A DNA stretch of 64,000 nt from Candidatus Methanoperedens sp. BLZ2 (lineage in GTDB: Archaea; Halobacteriota; Methanosarcinia; Methanosarcinales; Methanoperedenaceae), in assembly GCF_002487355.1 (NCBI RefSeq), contig NZ_NTMG01000027.1, positions 1 to 64,000 of the forward strand, written 5' to 3'. Shown here piece by piece: positions 8,571 to 18,256 of this stretch. A model generated the notes under the pieces. The model saw only the letters and a list, made by a program, of their open reading frames with translations, ran no database searches and was not told the DNA's origin. Within the stretch, counting starts at the first letter, position 1; the number at the start of each line of letters is the position of its first letter. Position numbers and translations under genes: made by a program.

Positions 8571-10020
8571 ATTTTTTCACCACTTCCCAAATTCCACCTT
8601 TATCAGGTCCGATTCGTTTAATAATATTGTCTTTTTTCAATTTCGCAATTTGCATCTCAATAGCCCGTGATGATAAGCCCATCTTTTCTGCAATCTCATT
8701 TGCACTGATAGCTGGATTTTCCTTTATAAGCAGAATTATTTTCTCCGAAGTTTTCTCCGAAGTTTTCTCCGAAGTTTTCTCCGAAGTTTTCTCCGAAGTT
8801 TTCTCCGAAGATTCTCCAGCCTTAACTAATGGGAATGTAATCTTATAAAAATCAATGCCACCTGAAACCACTGGTTCATCATAATACGTTTTCCAGCCAT
8901 TGATCATCTTATCAAAACCAGAACCTGCATTCTCAGCAAGTTTTATGACCCTGAAAATTCTTGTAACAATAGGATTTCTTGGCATAGTGAAATCTTCCTT
9001 CATGATGGATTCTATGTCCTTGGGCAGACTTCCAGGGTTTAAGAATTCGATCCTGTCAAGGAAAACCCTGATCCTGGGTTTCATAGGGCTGAAATAATCA
9101 GAATGCATCAAAAGATTCACCAGCGCCTCCCGTATAGCGACAAGCTGGGGCAGATTATCAGTTGCCAAACCGTCTGCCCTCAATGTAAAAGGCAGATCGA
9201 TCTTTTTCATCAGGCGCTCAAATATGCTGAAATAGAACCTGAATAGATTCTCTTCCTCAAAAAGCCTGTAACTGTACCGTGTCGGCGCATCAGAATAGGA
9301 CGTTCCCATAATCTCCAGATAATCAACCCTGAAATCTGTAAGCATACGATTGATATTGTCCTCCCTGCCAAAGACAAGCATGCCACCGATTGTGATTTTA
9401 CTATCTACCACAACCTGCAGCTTTTCAAGCAGTTCTATTGTCGACAGTTTATTATACCTGTGCTCCCGATTAACATTCTCCATATAGGTTCTATAATCTG
9501 AGATCGTTTTCCCATCCAGGTCATCAATTGTAAAATCTGTCAGTTCCTTATCCTTCAGACCAAAAGCAGAATCCCGATACATTGCATCAATTTCCACATC
9601 CGTTGCCTGCTGATCTCCGCTACCGGTTCTGATAAACGTATTTTTTCTTGAATTAAAATAAACAGGTTTCTGTTCAGATGCAGGAATATAGAAAGCAAGA
9701 ACGATTTTTCCATCAATATTGTACTTTACACACCTGACCTTTATCTTTTGATTAAACTTTTCCCCTCTAAGGGTAGTTGTAAAATCCTGCTCGATCTTTT
9801 CAGCACCCTCAACACCAATGATCTTGAAGGTCTTGTCAACCTGACTTACTCCAAAAACAAGCCAGCCACCATTTGTATTCGAAAATGCGCTGACCGTTTC
9901 AAAACTGCTTTTAGGAATGGAAGTCTTCGCCTCTTTCACCTCGAAATCTTCCCATTCAAGTTCTTCCAACCGGTCGAACAATTCCTTCTGATCCATGAAC
10001 TGATTTGTTCGCTCCTTCAT
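8569..10020 (-). CDS. AlbA_2/HATPase-HTH protein (RecG-like accessory)
   Basis: This 483-residue protein has an N-terminal Schlafen-type AlbA_2 domain (about 10-130, FETVSAFSNTNGGWLVFGVS), a C-terminal HATPase_c_4 region (about 270-390, with REALVNLLMHSDY and ENAGSGFDKM), a Ser-Glu-Lys-Thr repeat linker, and a winged helix (NEIAEKMGLSSRAIEMQIAKLK). It ends KRIGPDKGGIWEVVKK. Such proteins are common next to type I restriction systems and are often mis-named RecG; their role is uncertain, perhaps regulatory or defensive. A start at MDQKELF (residue 9) is possible. The ORF overlaps the upstream gene by 4 bp. Confidence 0.88.
   Translation of the reverse strand: MKERTNQFMDQKELFDRLEELEWEDFEVKEAKTSIPKSSFETVSAFSNTNGGWLVFGVSQVDKTFKIIGVEGAEKIEQDFTTTLRGEKFNQKIKVRCVKYNIDGKIVLAFYIPASEQKPVYFNSRKNTFIRTGSGDQQATDVEIDAMYRDSAFGLKDKELTDFTIDDLDGKTISDYRTYMENVNREHRYNKLSTIELLEKLQVVVDSKITIGGMLVFGREDNINRMLTDFRVDYLEIMGTSYSDAPTRYSYRLFEEENLFRFYFSIFERLMKKIDLPFTLRADGLATDNLPQLVAIREALVNLLMHSDYFSPMKPRIRVFLDRIEFLNPGSLPKDIESIMKEDFTMPRNPIVTRIFRVIKLAENAGSGFDKMINGWKTYYDEPVVSGGIDFYKITFPLVKAGESSEKTSEKTSEKTSEKTSEKTSEKIILLIKENPAISANEIAEKMGLSSRAIEMQIAKLKKDNIIKRIGPDKGGIWEVVKK
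8741..8810 (-). repeat. 12-bp in-frame tandem repeat encoding SEKT
   Basis: The plus-strand unit TTCTCCGAAGTT is repeated five times perfectly and a sixth time partly. It encodes consecutive SEKT tetrapeptides between the HATPase region and the winged helix. Because the unit is a multiple of three, copy-number change would alter linker length without a frameshift. Confidence 0.95.
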
Positions 10021-10406
10021 TTATCCACCACCTCCCAGTACCCGCCCCTGTCAGCGCCGATGCGCCGGAACCATGGAATTTGTGCAGCAAGTTGCTGCAT
10101 AAATTCAAAGTCGGAGTAAGTTTCAGCAAACTTTTTCATATATTTCAGGTTCCTCGGAGAAAATCCTTTCAATTCCGGGAAACTTATTTTCAAGTCATGT
10201 GATAAGCGGTCAACAATCTTGGAACCCCACCCTTCATTATTCTGCTTATCAGATATCGTTTTCCCGATCTCCCAATACAAAATAATCATTTCTGCATTTA
10301 CTGAAAGGGCAGCTTTTACCTGTGCTGTTTTTATTCGATGTTTCAGTTTATTTAATACCTCTAAATAACTAAAATCAGGTACAGATGAGTTCATAATCTT
10401 TTTCAT
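10017..10406 (-). CDS. Truncated DUF1016 (YhcG) N-domain with foreign tail
   Basis: Residues 1-112 match the N-terminal half of DUF1016/YhcG proteins (ILYWEIGKTISDKQ, GWGSKIVDRLSHDL, GFSPRNLKYMKKFAE, QQLAAQIPW). In intact members this leads into a PD-(D/E)xK nuclease domain. Here it stops at IPWF and continues into RRIGADRGGYWEVVDK, the tail seen on neighbouring ORFs. The nuclease half is absent, so the product is probably inactive as a nuclease or acts only as a DNA- or protein-binding fragment. Both ends overlap their neighbours as ATGA. A broken C-terminal half of a DUF1016 gene lies far away at 56742-57121. Confidence 0.75.
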   Translation of the reverse strand: MKKIMNSSVPDFSYLEVLNKLKHRIKTAQVKAALSVNAEMIILYWEIGKTISDKQNNEGWGSKIVDRLSHDLKISFPELKGFSPRNLKYMKKFAETYSDFEFMQQLAAQIPWFRRIGADRGGYWEVVDK

Positions 10407-10699
10407 CCCCCTGCCACCTCCCGGTACCCACCCCTGTCGGCGCCGATGCGCCAGGGCAACATCTCAAATTGTGGGGACAACATACCCACTATTCCAGAAG
10501 TAGAAATATTATCATCCATTTTGATTTTGCCTAAAAACCGCGGGTCTTCGCAATAGCCATGTTTGGTCTGGCAATTAATTTCAAAAGAGACCCTTCCAGA
10601 ACAGCCGGAACTATGAAAAGAATCAAGACTATTTACAGTGACATCATTAAGGTTAAGAATGATATCTGCATCTTCAAGATATTTTTCTTTTTTTTTCAT
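10403..10699 (-). CDS. Hypothetical ORF with the same C-terminal tail
   Basis: I do not recognise the first 80 or so residues, which include several Cys (SGCSGRVSFEINCQ, HGYCEDPRF). The last 18 read LPWRIGADRGGYREVAGG, a third copy of the locus-specific tail with Trp changed to Arg. The ATG at 10699 is preferred over upstream TTG codons because GGAGGT lies 8 bases before it. The stop overlaps the next start as ATGA. It is probably a chimera of an unknown fragment and the tail. Confidence 0.5.
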   Translation of the reverse strand: MKKKEKYLEDADIILNLNDVTVNSLDSFHSSGCSGRVSFEINCQTKHGYCEDPRFLGKIKMDDNISTSGIVGMLSPQFEMLPWRIGADRGGYREVAGG

Positions 10700-10736
10700 T
10701 TTCAACAACCTCCATTTAAAGCTTCATATTCTTAAT

Positions 10737-12287
10737 CTAAACCTTAAATCCCAGCCCTGCAAGATTCTTCCCTATCTCCCCTTCAAGTTCTCTCGACCTC
10801 TTGAACTGCCCCGCCAGTTCCCCCGTCAGCCTCGCCATCTTCTCCTCAAAAGGCTCCCCATCCTTCTCAACCTCCTCCGCGCCCACATACCGCCCCGGCG
10901 TCAGGATATGCCCATGCTTCCTGATCTCATCCAGCTTAACCGCCATGCAGAACCCCACCACGTCCTCATACTTCCCGCCCTCCCCGCGCCATGCGTGATA
11001 TGTAGAGGCTATTTTCTGGACTTCATCATCAGTTAGTTCCCTGTGCCTCCTATCCACCATAACTCCCATCTTTCGCACATCAATAAAAAGAACTTCTCCG
11101 CGCCTGTCCCTGAATTTATGGTTTTTCTTATCCCGCGAAACAAACCAGAGGCAGGCAGGGATCATGGTATTGTAGAACAATTGCGATGGCAGCGCCACCA
11201 TGCAGTCAACAAGATCAGCCTCGATGATATTCTTTCGTATCTCGCCTTCTCCCGAAGTATTTGAAGACATCGAGCCATTAGCAAGCACAAACCCTGCAAT
11301 ACCTGTTGGCGATAAATGATGAATGAAATGCTGCACCCATGCAAAGTTTGCATTCCCTGTGGGTGGGACTCCGAATTTCCATCTGATATCTCCCTTAAGA
11401 AGTTCACCTTTCCAATCGCTGTCGTTAAAAGGCGGATTGGCGATCACAAAATCCGCTTTCAGGTCCTTATGAGCGTCATTCAGGAAACTCCCTTCGTTGT
11501 TCCACTGCACATTTGCATCAATACCCCTGATCGCAAGGTTCATCTTGCACAGGCGCCAGGTGGTCCGGTTTGATTCCTGTCCATAAACCGCGATATCTCC
11601 AATTCTTCCTTCGTGCGCCTTCACGAATTTCTCACTCTGCACGAACATGCCGCCTGAACCGCAGCATGGGTCATAGATACGTCCTTTGTACGGCTCAAGC
11701 ATCTCGACCAGGGTTTTGACTATTGATCTCGGTGTATAGAATTGCCCGCCTTTCTTGCCTTCTGCGTCTGCAAATTGTCCTAAAAAATATTCATAGACCC
11801 GCCCCAGGATGTCCTTGGATCTGCTTTCATAATCCCCAAGACCAATCGTGCCTATGAGGTCTATCAGCTCTCCCAGCCTTTGCTTATCAAGAGCAGGCCG
11901 CGCATAATTCATGGAAGAAAGAACACCTTTCAGTGAAGGATTATCTCTTTCGACAGCATCCATAGCTTCGTCAATAATTTTGCCGATGATTGGCTGCTTT
12001 GCGTTTTTCTTTAGATGCTCCCACCGCGCTTCTTTTGGAACCCAGAAAACGTTTTCTGCCCTGTATTCGTCAGGATCTTCAGGGTCTGCGCCAAGGACAG
12101 ATTCTCTGGTCAAAAACTGGTTTTTCTCTTCAAAGGCATCAGAGATATATTTGAGGAATATTAAACCAAGAACCACATGCTTATATTCGGCAGCATCCAT
12201 GTTATTTCTCAGTTTATCGGCTGTTTGCCAGAGCTTTTCTTCAAAACCCAGATTTGCGCCATTGCCATTGGTTTTACCTTTTGCCAT
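10737..12287 (-). CDS. hsdM: Type I DNA methyltransferase subunit (HsdM)
   Basis: HsdM transfers methyl groups from S-adenosylmethionine to adenine N6 in the HsdS-defined target. The 516-residue protein has the helical HsdM_N domain (about 10-140, [20 protein letters not shown]) followed by the N6_Mtase domain. Motif I is [11 protein letters not shown] and the catalytic motif IV is NPPF in [12 protein letters not shown]. It is the first gene of the locus on this strand. Hsd accessory ORFs separate it from hsdS, unlike the usual hsdM-hsdS adjacency. Confidence 0.96.
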   Translation of the reverse strand: MAKGKTNGNGANLGFEEKLWQTADKLRNNMDAAEYKHVVLGLIFLKYISDAFEEKNQFLTRESVLGADPEDPDEYRAENVFWVPKEARWEHLKKNAKQPIIGKIIDEAMDAVERDNPSLKGVLSSMNYARPALDKQRLGELIDLIGTIGLGDYESRSKDILGRVYEYFLGQFADAEGKKGGQFYTPRSIVKTLVEMLEPYKGRIYDPCCGSGGMFVQSEKFVKAHEGRIGDIAVYGQESNRTTWRLCKMNLAIRGIDANVQWNNEGSFLNDAHKDLKADFVIANPPFNDSDWKGELLKGDIRWKFGVPPTGNANFAWVQHFIHHLSPTGIAGFVLANGSMSSNTSGEGEIRKNIIEADLVDCMVALPSQLFYNTMIPACLWFVSRDKKNHKFRDRRGEVLFIDVRKMGVMVDRRHRELTDDEVQKIASTYHAWRGEGGKYEDVVGFCMAVKLDEIRKHGHILTPGRYVGAEEVEKDGEPFEEKMARLTGELAGQFKRSRELEGEIGKNLAGLGFKV

Positions 12288-12601
12288 TTTTGGTGCCCTC
12301 TTATTTTATCAAATTCACGCCTTTGTCCTCTATCACCATAAAACCACAACCCTATATAGTTTAGATAATAATAAAATCTTTGTATAAATTAAATTTCTGA
12401 AATCTAATTTTTACCAGAATCGGCTGTCTATGACTGTTTCCTAAAAAATACGGTAGATATGACAAGAATACTGAAGTTGAATTATAAATGGCGTCAAAGT
12501 TTAATTTACTGAAAAGATAACTGGCCTGACGATAATGGATTATCATACAGTGCAAGTTGGGATATTTGTGATATTATGCAACCGGTGATATCTTGTTAAA
12601 C

Positions 12602-12650
12602 CCGCCAGTGGCGGCGCTTCCATCGGGGGGTCTGGGGTTCACAACCCCAG
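12602..12650. repeat. Twin GC-rich hairpins
   Basis: Two perfect short hairpins with 3-base loops lie 17 bases apart in an otherwise AT-rich gap of about 410 bp (12288-12696): CCGCC-AGT-GGCGG at 12602-12614 and CTGGGGTT-CAC-AACCCCAG at 12632-12650. They lie beyond the 3' end of the pilin-like operon and upstream of hsdM. No T-run follows on either strand, so an intrinsic terminator is unlikely. They could be a REP-like or MITE remnant. I see nothing else in the gap. Confidence 0.5.
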
Positions 12651-12696
12651 CGCGGTAAAGCAATGTTGACTGAATGTGTTAATTGTAAGCTCCATC

Positions 12697-13278
12697 TTAC
12701 GATTTTTTCAAGCGCCATGCAAGCAAAAGTGCGCTGACCGTGAATATAACCGGAAGGAATGGTGTTGCCTTCGCCGAAGTTCCCGCAGGGGAGGGGGTCT
12801 TTTCAGGCACGGTGACGGTGTACTGCTCATCGAGGATGTAGGGGTTGACGATGGTGAATTGGATTATCTCATCATTCTTAGTTTTGAGATCATGAAACTG
12901 AACAATTATATTTATGGGTGCATTTCCATTTTTCCATGCTCCATTCGGAGCTAGTGACCATGTATATGTTTTAGACCAATTAGACTCTATGTTTAAATTG
13001 GATATCTTTTCATCTATTTTACTAGGTCCACTTAAAACGTCATAAGCAGTAGTTACTCCTGGCTCTTTTAATTTTAACGACACATGTCCATTAACTTTTG
13101 ATAATACATCCAATTTCAATTCTATGGGTTCTCCGATCTTTAATTGAACACCATTTACGGTTGCATTTTCTCCATTAAACCACGCTCTAACACTACCATA
13201 TTTATTTTCTGCACCTGCCACAATTTCAAAATTTAAAAATAATAATATTAAAATTAGAATTAATATTTTAAATTTCAT
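12697..13278 (-). CDS. Sarcinarray-like secreted surface protein
   Basis: This 193-residue protein has a strong signal peptide (about 1-22), one beta-rich domain, a Pro/Thr/Ser linker (VPEKTPSPAGTSAKATP) and a C-terminal membrane segment (FLPVIFTVSALLLAW) followed by basic residues. The phrases VRAWFNGENATVNGVQLKIG and WKNGNAPINIIVQF recall the sarcinarray family of Methanosarcinales surface proteins; that assignment is from memory of the family. It would be anchored outside the cell. It overlaps the upstream DUF7286-like gene by 4 bp and ends the operon, so it may be assembled with the pilin-like proteins. Confidence 0.72.
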   Translation of the reverse strand: MKFKILILILILLFLNFEIVAGAENKYGSVRAWFNGENATVNGVQLKIGEPIELKLDVLSKVNGHVSLKLKEPGVTTAYDVLSGPSKIDEKISNLNIESNWSKTYTWSLAPNGAWKNGNAPINIIVQFHDLKTKNDEIIQFTIVNPYILDEQYTVTVPEKTPSPAGTSAKATPFLPVIFTVSALLLAWRLKKS

Positions 13279-15947
13279 TTTTTCACCTTAAATCCTGTGG
13301 ACTCTTCGATAATTACCCAATCTTTGTCCCCTACTCCATCAACTTTACCCGGAGGTACAACTATGAAAGTTCCTGTCGTAAAATTGAATTTAATTGGTAG
13401 ATTGCTTCCAATAGATAAACCTGTTACAGGATCATACACATCCAGAACATCTTGTCTCACATACACCTGCGCCTCATGTCCGAATATCGGATCAGGATGC
13501 ACCTCATTATCCACATCCTGCACCTCAAACTTCACGAACTCACCCTCAACATCAATAGACCATGCATTGAAAGTCGCGATCCACGGCTCAAGAGATGGCA
13601 GAATATGAACTCCATTTCCTCCCAGCAAATTAATATTCCTCAATTTCAACGTATAAAGCTGCTCCTCACCGTATGGCATCTCCGCATCCAAGAAATTCGG
13701 CTCCTGGTTGATCAACAAAGTCACGCTCTCATTCCACGCCTGAAGCTTCCCTGGCTCATAAATATTCCCATTCTCATCCACATGATATGCCCTCATACTC
13801 ACAGCAAGAGGCAGCTTGAACCCGCGAGACAGGAACTTTGTAGCATCACGGTTTGCCTGCTTCACTTTATCAGGTTCGGAAAAGTTAATCTTAATCTCAT
13901 CATCAATCCTTTTACTCCCTTCAGAAAACTTCTCCCGTATCTGGTACTTCACCTGGTCAACATACCACTCCCGGATAACAGAAATCACCTTTGCACCTGC
14001 GCTATTATATTTCCCTGAATAATAATCCGGCCTATTCACATACCCCGCCTCTCTCACAGAAATCTTCCCAATCAGGTCATCCCGCGCAGCATTGATCAGG
14101 TCAGAAGGAACAGGATAATTCTCATAATTGATATCAGGGTCAAGATGAATATCATTCCTCATCCGTTCAGTAATATCATCAACCGCATAATGCGACTCCC
14201 CAGAGACCCATGAAGGTTCATCCACTGTAAACGATTTTCCATCAGTATCACCATTTAAGCCCATGTTCTTCAGGTTCGATATTTTATTAGAATCGAAAAT
14301 GTTCCTGTATTGCAGGTATGCAGGTTCAAGATTCGGGTCTATGTAATCAACCCCATTCAAGAGATTCAATCCGTATGTCACATTCTTTGAAACATAAGTC
14401 CCGAGCAAATCGTTCTTAGAAGCAAGAGATTTCCCTGCAAAATCAAGATTAATATTGGTATTCGAGTTCTCAACAGCCTTCAACGTGATCGCGACCCTAT
14501 CCATGCGCGAATCAGTAGTGGTCATATAATTATACTGCGGCACCTGCTTCGTACAACCTGCCCCGCAAGATACCGTGATCCAGTACGTGTGCCTCCAGAC
14601 ATGGTTTCGCGTCCATGTGAGTTCCCAGGTTTCACCATACAGGTTTCCGGGAATATACGAGTCTTTTGCTATCGTTCCTGTCTGCGTCATGCTGTCAGGT
14701 TCGCCCCATTCCTCAATACTGTCACTTTCCTCATATCCGTCATGAGATCCAGGATAATCCGTTGTTTGCCTTGCAACACCTGTTGCAAATAAAGTACTGT
14801 AAACCGGGATAATGACAGCGCTTATCTTCTTGTTCACGATCGAGCCCTCAGGCTTTGAATCATTGTTGAGGTAATCAGTAATAACCGTGGTATTAAAATC
14901 GTATTTTCCTTTCTGTGATTCTTCCTTTGCCTTATCAGGATCATCAGTTGAATTATACGCATCCTCCTTCGGGTCAACTTTGATAGAATTATTATCAAGC
15001 ATCACATCCTCGTATTTCTTTTTCTTTCCCGAAATCGTGTATGCGGTCTGGTTTGCATATTCAACAAGGCTCATCGGGTCAATTGAGTTAAAAACAAAAC
15101 CCTGGTCAAGAAGCAGTGCCCCGTTAAGGATCAGGGAAAGGTGCGTATTATTAACAATGTTAAGAGGCGTGTGTTTTCCATATTGCATATATCCCCGGCC
15201 CCATGTGTATGCCATGGCAAACGCAGTTGTCTCGGTCATCACTGCATTTGTACCGTTAACTCTTTGTTCGTATTCTTCAGTAAGATCATGCAAAAGCGGA
15301 TATCTGGATGTGATAAGTGTTTCCACGATTGTGTTCTCGCTCAAAAGTTCTGATTTCATATCAAGATCATTAAGATGAATTTTCACAGGTATGGATACTT
15401 TCCAGTATGTCTCATAACCATTTCCATTCTTTCCAGGTTCAAATAGCGGCGGACGTATAGTCCTGTTGAGTTTTGTTCTTATCGGAGTAATGGTTATTTT
15501 TTCCCATGAATCAGGAGGTTCCACGTTCACTGAATATTTGCCGTATGTGAAAGTATCGTACATGTAGTTTGATACCATATACTCATCAAATGTTTGATTT
15601 GTCATGGCTCGCGCCCAGTTCATGTTGAATTTATAAGTGTCACCGTTTGTTCCGTTGTAGTACTGGCTTGTATTATCAGGGTTGATAACAGGTGTTTCTC
15701 CAAGTTTCTTGAGTGCTTCCATAGCCGCATAGTTTAAAGCACGTTTCAGGTCTGCCTTTGCATATGCCAGCGCCTGGTCCGGTGCTGATATTTCAATATT
15801 TGATGACATGGTCTTTGCCATTTTTATATCCATGCGTGTGAGATTGAGTGAGATGATGGTGGACAGGATTACGAGGAATATGCCGATAACAACGAAGGGA
15901 ACGCGGGCTGAGTCATCGCGGAGGAAACGGGTTTTATTCATTTTCAT
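13275..15947 (-). CDS. Large DUF7286-like pilus-operon membrane protein
   Basis: This protein of about 890 residues has one N-terminal membrane segment right after a charged DDSARVPF motif (RVPFVVIGIFLVILSTIIS), and the rest is predicted outside the cell. The same start pattern and size mark DUF7286 proteins in haloarchaeal pilin-like operons. The ectodomain has many Asn-linked glycosylation sequons and a Cys pair region (CGAGC). I use the ATG at 15947 because it overlaps the upstream stop as ATGA; an earlier ATG at 15962 is possible. It may form the shaft-tip or scaffold part of a surface assembly, which is inference. Confidence 0.7.
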   Translation of the reverse strand: MKMNKTRFLRDDSARVPFVVIGIFLVILSTIISLNLTRMDIKMAKTMSSNIEISAPDQALAYAKADLKRALNYAAMEALKKLGETPVINPDNTSQYYNGTNGDTYKFNMNWARAMTNQTFDEYMVSNYMYDTFTYGKYSVNVEPPDSWEKITITPIRTKLNRTIRPPLFEPGKNGNGYETYWKVSIPVKIHLNDLDMKSELLSENTIVETLITSRYPLLHDLTEEYEQRVNGTNAVMTETTAFAMAYTWGRGYMQYGKHTPLNIVNNTHLSLILNGALLLDQGFVFNSIDPMSLVEYANQTAYTISGKKKKYEDVMLDNNSIKVDPKEDAYNSTDDPDKAKEESQKGKYDFNTTVITDYLNNDSKPEGSIVNKKISAVIIPVYSTLFATGVARQTTDYPGSHDGYEESDSIEEWGEPDSMTQTGTIAKDSYIPGNLYGETWELTWTRNHVWRHTYWITVSCGAGCTKQVPQYNYMTTTDSRMDRVAITLKAVENSNTNINLDFAGKSLASKNDLLGTYVSKNVTYGLNLLNGVDYIDPNLEPAYLQYRNIFDSNKISNLKNMGLNGDTDGKSFTVDEPSWVSGESHYAVDDITERMRNDIHLDPDINYENYPVPSDLINAARDDLIGKISVREAGYVNRPDYYSGKYNSAGAKVISVIREWYVDQVKYQIREKFSEGSKRIDDEIKINFSEPDKVKQANRDATKFLSRGFKLPLAVSMRAYHVDENGNIYEPGKLQAWNESVTLLINQEPNFLDAEMPYGEEQLYTLKLRNINLLGGNGVHILPSLEPWIATFNAWSIDVEGEFVKFEVQDVDNEVHPDPIFGHEAQVYVRQDVLDVYDPVTGLSIGSNLPIKFNFTTGTFIVVPPGKVDGVGDKDWVIIEESTGFKVKK

Positions 15948-17155
15948 TTCCTTTTCTCCCATAAAGACAATGTCGCCTGCGCGCGATTAATGTTTATTCG
16001 TGAAAAAACTTCAATAATGATCCTGTCTTTTGCCTCAACTATCGTGATGGCATTATTCACATACATATCCGCAAGTTCAGTAGAGAATGATCTGATCTCT
16101 TCACCGGTTGCAGCCTGTATTTCTTCTTTTGCAGCTACTTTAAGATAATCTTTGAGTTTATCTGCCATTGTTCCTGATAAGTCGGCGCTCACGTTATTCA
16201 GTGTATTATTTATCCCGTCATTTATTTCCTGGTTAAAGGATGTTTCAGAATCCAGCAGGAGGCCATTGACATCTTCGATCATCTTGTTCCTGGACTCATC
16301 AAGAACTGGGCCCAGCTTTTGATCTACTATCAGGTCAACGGAATCATCGACTGTATCATTAATTATATTATTTATTTTATTAGAGATCTCCATCTCTATC
16401 ACATTCCGGGCCGATTCATTGTTTTTCAATTCTTCCAGTGTAAATGAAAAGTTTCCGAACCTGCTGTTATTGAAATTATTCTCGATAATATCCTCCACTT
16501 GTTTTCGTGAAATTACGATATGATAAGGCATCGTGATATATGCTGATTCCACGTATGCATTATCAGGTACAGGTTCCCCGATATCCAGGTCTCCCCCGAT
16601 GGGTACGCCGGTAAAAGGCCGCCACAATACTGTGAAATTATAACCATACCTGTCCCCGATCTGCTCATCAAGATAATTTTTCATGATACTTTTTGAACTG
16701 TTTGAATAATTTGTCATCATGAAATTCAATTGTGTTCTTGTCCCATTGTAATAAATAACCCACTGCACTGCCGCATTTTCAGCCGCAATATCAGAAAAAG
16801 TCTTATGTCTTAATTCTTTTCCCGCGATTATTTTTTTACCCGTTGTAAAAACCGGGGAATTATTCAATGGGCCGGCAACTGCATCCAGCTGGTCGCCTGC
16901 TACTATGTATTCAAATTCATACACCTTTCCATTCAGAAGCGTGAGCAGTGTATCCCCCGAATTCTCCTGGCTCTTTGATTCAAGCGCCGATTTGATCTGG
17001 GTGTTGCCTGTTATTGACGGAAGAAGTATCATTGCTGAAATAGAGATCATGATAAGGAACAGGAATATATCAAAAGTTGTAGAGAAACCCCCTGTATCTT
17101 TATAAAAACCGTTCTTCCTCTTCCCCTTCCTGTTCTGCTTCACTTTCATCATCAT
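15944..17155 (-). CDS. Pilin-like operon membrane protein, coiled coil
   Basis: This protein of about 403 residues has a basic N-terminus, a DTGGFSTTFD motif and one hydrophobic segment (IFLFLIMISISAMILLPSI), then an extracellular part with a long helical stretch near residues 240-370 (repeated NNIINDTVDDSVD-like heptads). The layout, a short cytoplasmic tail and single N-terminal anchor, is that of archaeal minor pilin-like proteins. The ATG at 17155 overlaps the upstream stop as ATGA. I know no function for it. Confidence 0.6.
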   Translation of the reverse strand: MMMKVKQNRKGKRKNGFYKDTGGFSTTFDIFLFLIMISISAMILLPSITGNTQIKSALESKSQENSGDTLLTLLNGKVYEFEYIVAGDQLDAVAGPLNNSPVFTTGKKIIAGKELRHKTFSDIAAENAAVQWVIYYNGTRTQLNFMMTNYSNSSKSIMKNYLDEQIGDRYGYNFTVLWRPFTGVPIGGDLDIGEPVPDNAYVESAYITMPYHIVISRKQVEDIIENNFNNSRFGNFSFTLEELKNNESARNVIEMEISNKINNIINDTVDDSVDLIVDQKLGPVLDESRNKMIEDVNGLLLDSETSFNQEINDGINNTLNNVSADLSGTMADKLKDYLKVAAKEEIQAATGEEIRSFSTELADMYVNNAITIVEAKDRIIIEVFSRININRAQATLSLWEKRK

Positions 17156-17619
17156 TTTCTCCATATTTTAACAGTAAGTATACCTGGCTGCTCTTCTACA
17201 TCATTGAACCTGACCGTTACTGGTATTGAAGCAGAGACACCGATCTTTGATTCGCTTAAGTCCGGGTTTTTGATAATGATGTTATATGCCCTGTTTTCTG
17301 AATTTGAATCGATCTTGAACATGAAATTGTAATAAGAGCCGTATTGCTGGAATATTTCAGCAGGGTCGAGTTTTTCCATTTTTTCCGAATCAATCACACC
17401 AGGGTAGCCGCCAGTCAATGCACTATCCCTGCCAAGCTTCTTAGCAAGATTTGCTGCATCCTCGTAATGCCCTGCGATGAAGGATTTTTCCTGGTATGTC
17501 GTATAAGCCTGGGTAATGACGGCGATAAAAACAATAAATCCAACAACAGCCAGAGCCATAGCTGGAAGCTCAGTATATGGCTCTATCATTCCTTTTTCAT
17601 CACTGGTAAACGAAGACAT
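17152..17619 (-). CDS. Pilin-like operon membrane protein, 155 aa
   Basis: The N-terminus has DEKGMIEPYTELPAMALAVV followed by the rest of a membrane segment (GFIVFIAVITQAY), then an extracellular domain. The charged residues just before a hydrophobic helix resemble class III (type IV pilin-like) signals, although a canonical prepilin peptidase site is not clear. It overlaps its upstream neighbour by about 20 bp and its downstream neighbour by 4 bp, which implies coupled translation. Confidence 0.6.
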   Translation of the reverse strand: MSSFTSDEKGMIEPYTELPAMALAVVGFIVFIAVITQAYTTYQEKSFIAGHYEDAANLAKKLGRDSALTGGYPGVIDSEKMEKLDPAEIFQQYGSYYNFMFKIDSNSENRAYNIIIKNPDLSESKIGVSASIPVTVRFNDVEEQPGILTVKIWRK

Positions 17620-18256
17620 AATCTCTTTTTTGAATTTCCGTTTGATTCTTATAATGGATTATTACCTTTTCGATGAACAAAGGCTTATTAAGGTCAGGGA
17701 TAAAAGGGCTCACAGCAAGCTCTTTTCGTGTTGATTCAAATATCGTGTCCACTTTTTGTTTATCAACCTCAATATCAAGAGGACTTGATACGTCCCCATT
17801 TCTTCCGCCACCTATCGCATCGCTTACATATTTTCGAAAACCGGATGTATTGCTCCAAATACTGTTCGGGGGATAGACATGCGTTATCACAGGTTCGGCA
17901 TGTATCAGTTCCCTGTCTCCCCATATGGGAGAGCTAAGATTCGAGTGTACAGTAATATATTCCGTGGATATTTCTATTCTCATATCCCTGTTATTCTCTT
18001 CGAAAACATAGTTGTATTTATATCCCGGTATAGTAATACTGTCAATAGCTTCTATTTTTGAGGTTATATCAGAGGCTATGGTATCAAGATCCAACCTGCT
18101 CTCCCGCTCCTGGAACATCGGGTATATTTTAAAAGCTGCAAGAAGCAGTATTGCTGCAAAAAGGATCAATCCGATCCGCGTAATAAAAAAATCAGCCCAT
18201 GCTCTATCATTTCGTATGAAAAATGCAAATCTTCCGGTTTTATTCGATCTTGACAT
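17600..18256 (-). CDS. Pilin-like operon membrane protein, 218 aa
   Basis: The protein starts with a basic tail and RAWADFFITRIGLILF, then one membrane segment (ILFAAILLLAAFKIYP) and an extracellular beta-rich domain of about 160 residues. The RAWADF-type motif before the helix recalls DUF728x pilin-like proteins of haloarchaea. It overlaps both neighbours, so the operon is very compact. Confidence 0.6.
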   Translation of the reverse strand: MSRSNKTGRFAFFIRNDRAWADFFITRIGLILFAAILLLAAFKIYPMFQERESRLDLDTIASDITSKIEAIDSITIPGYKYNYVFEENNRDMRIEISTEYITVHSNLSSPIWGDRELIHAEPVITHVYPPNSIWSNTSGFRKYVSDAIGGGRNGDVSSPLDIEVDKQKVDTIFESTRKELAVSPFIPDLNKPLFIEKVIIHYKNQTEIQKRDYVFVYQ

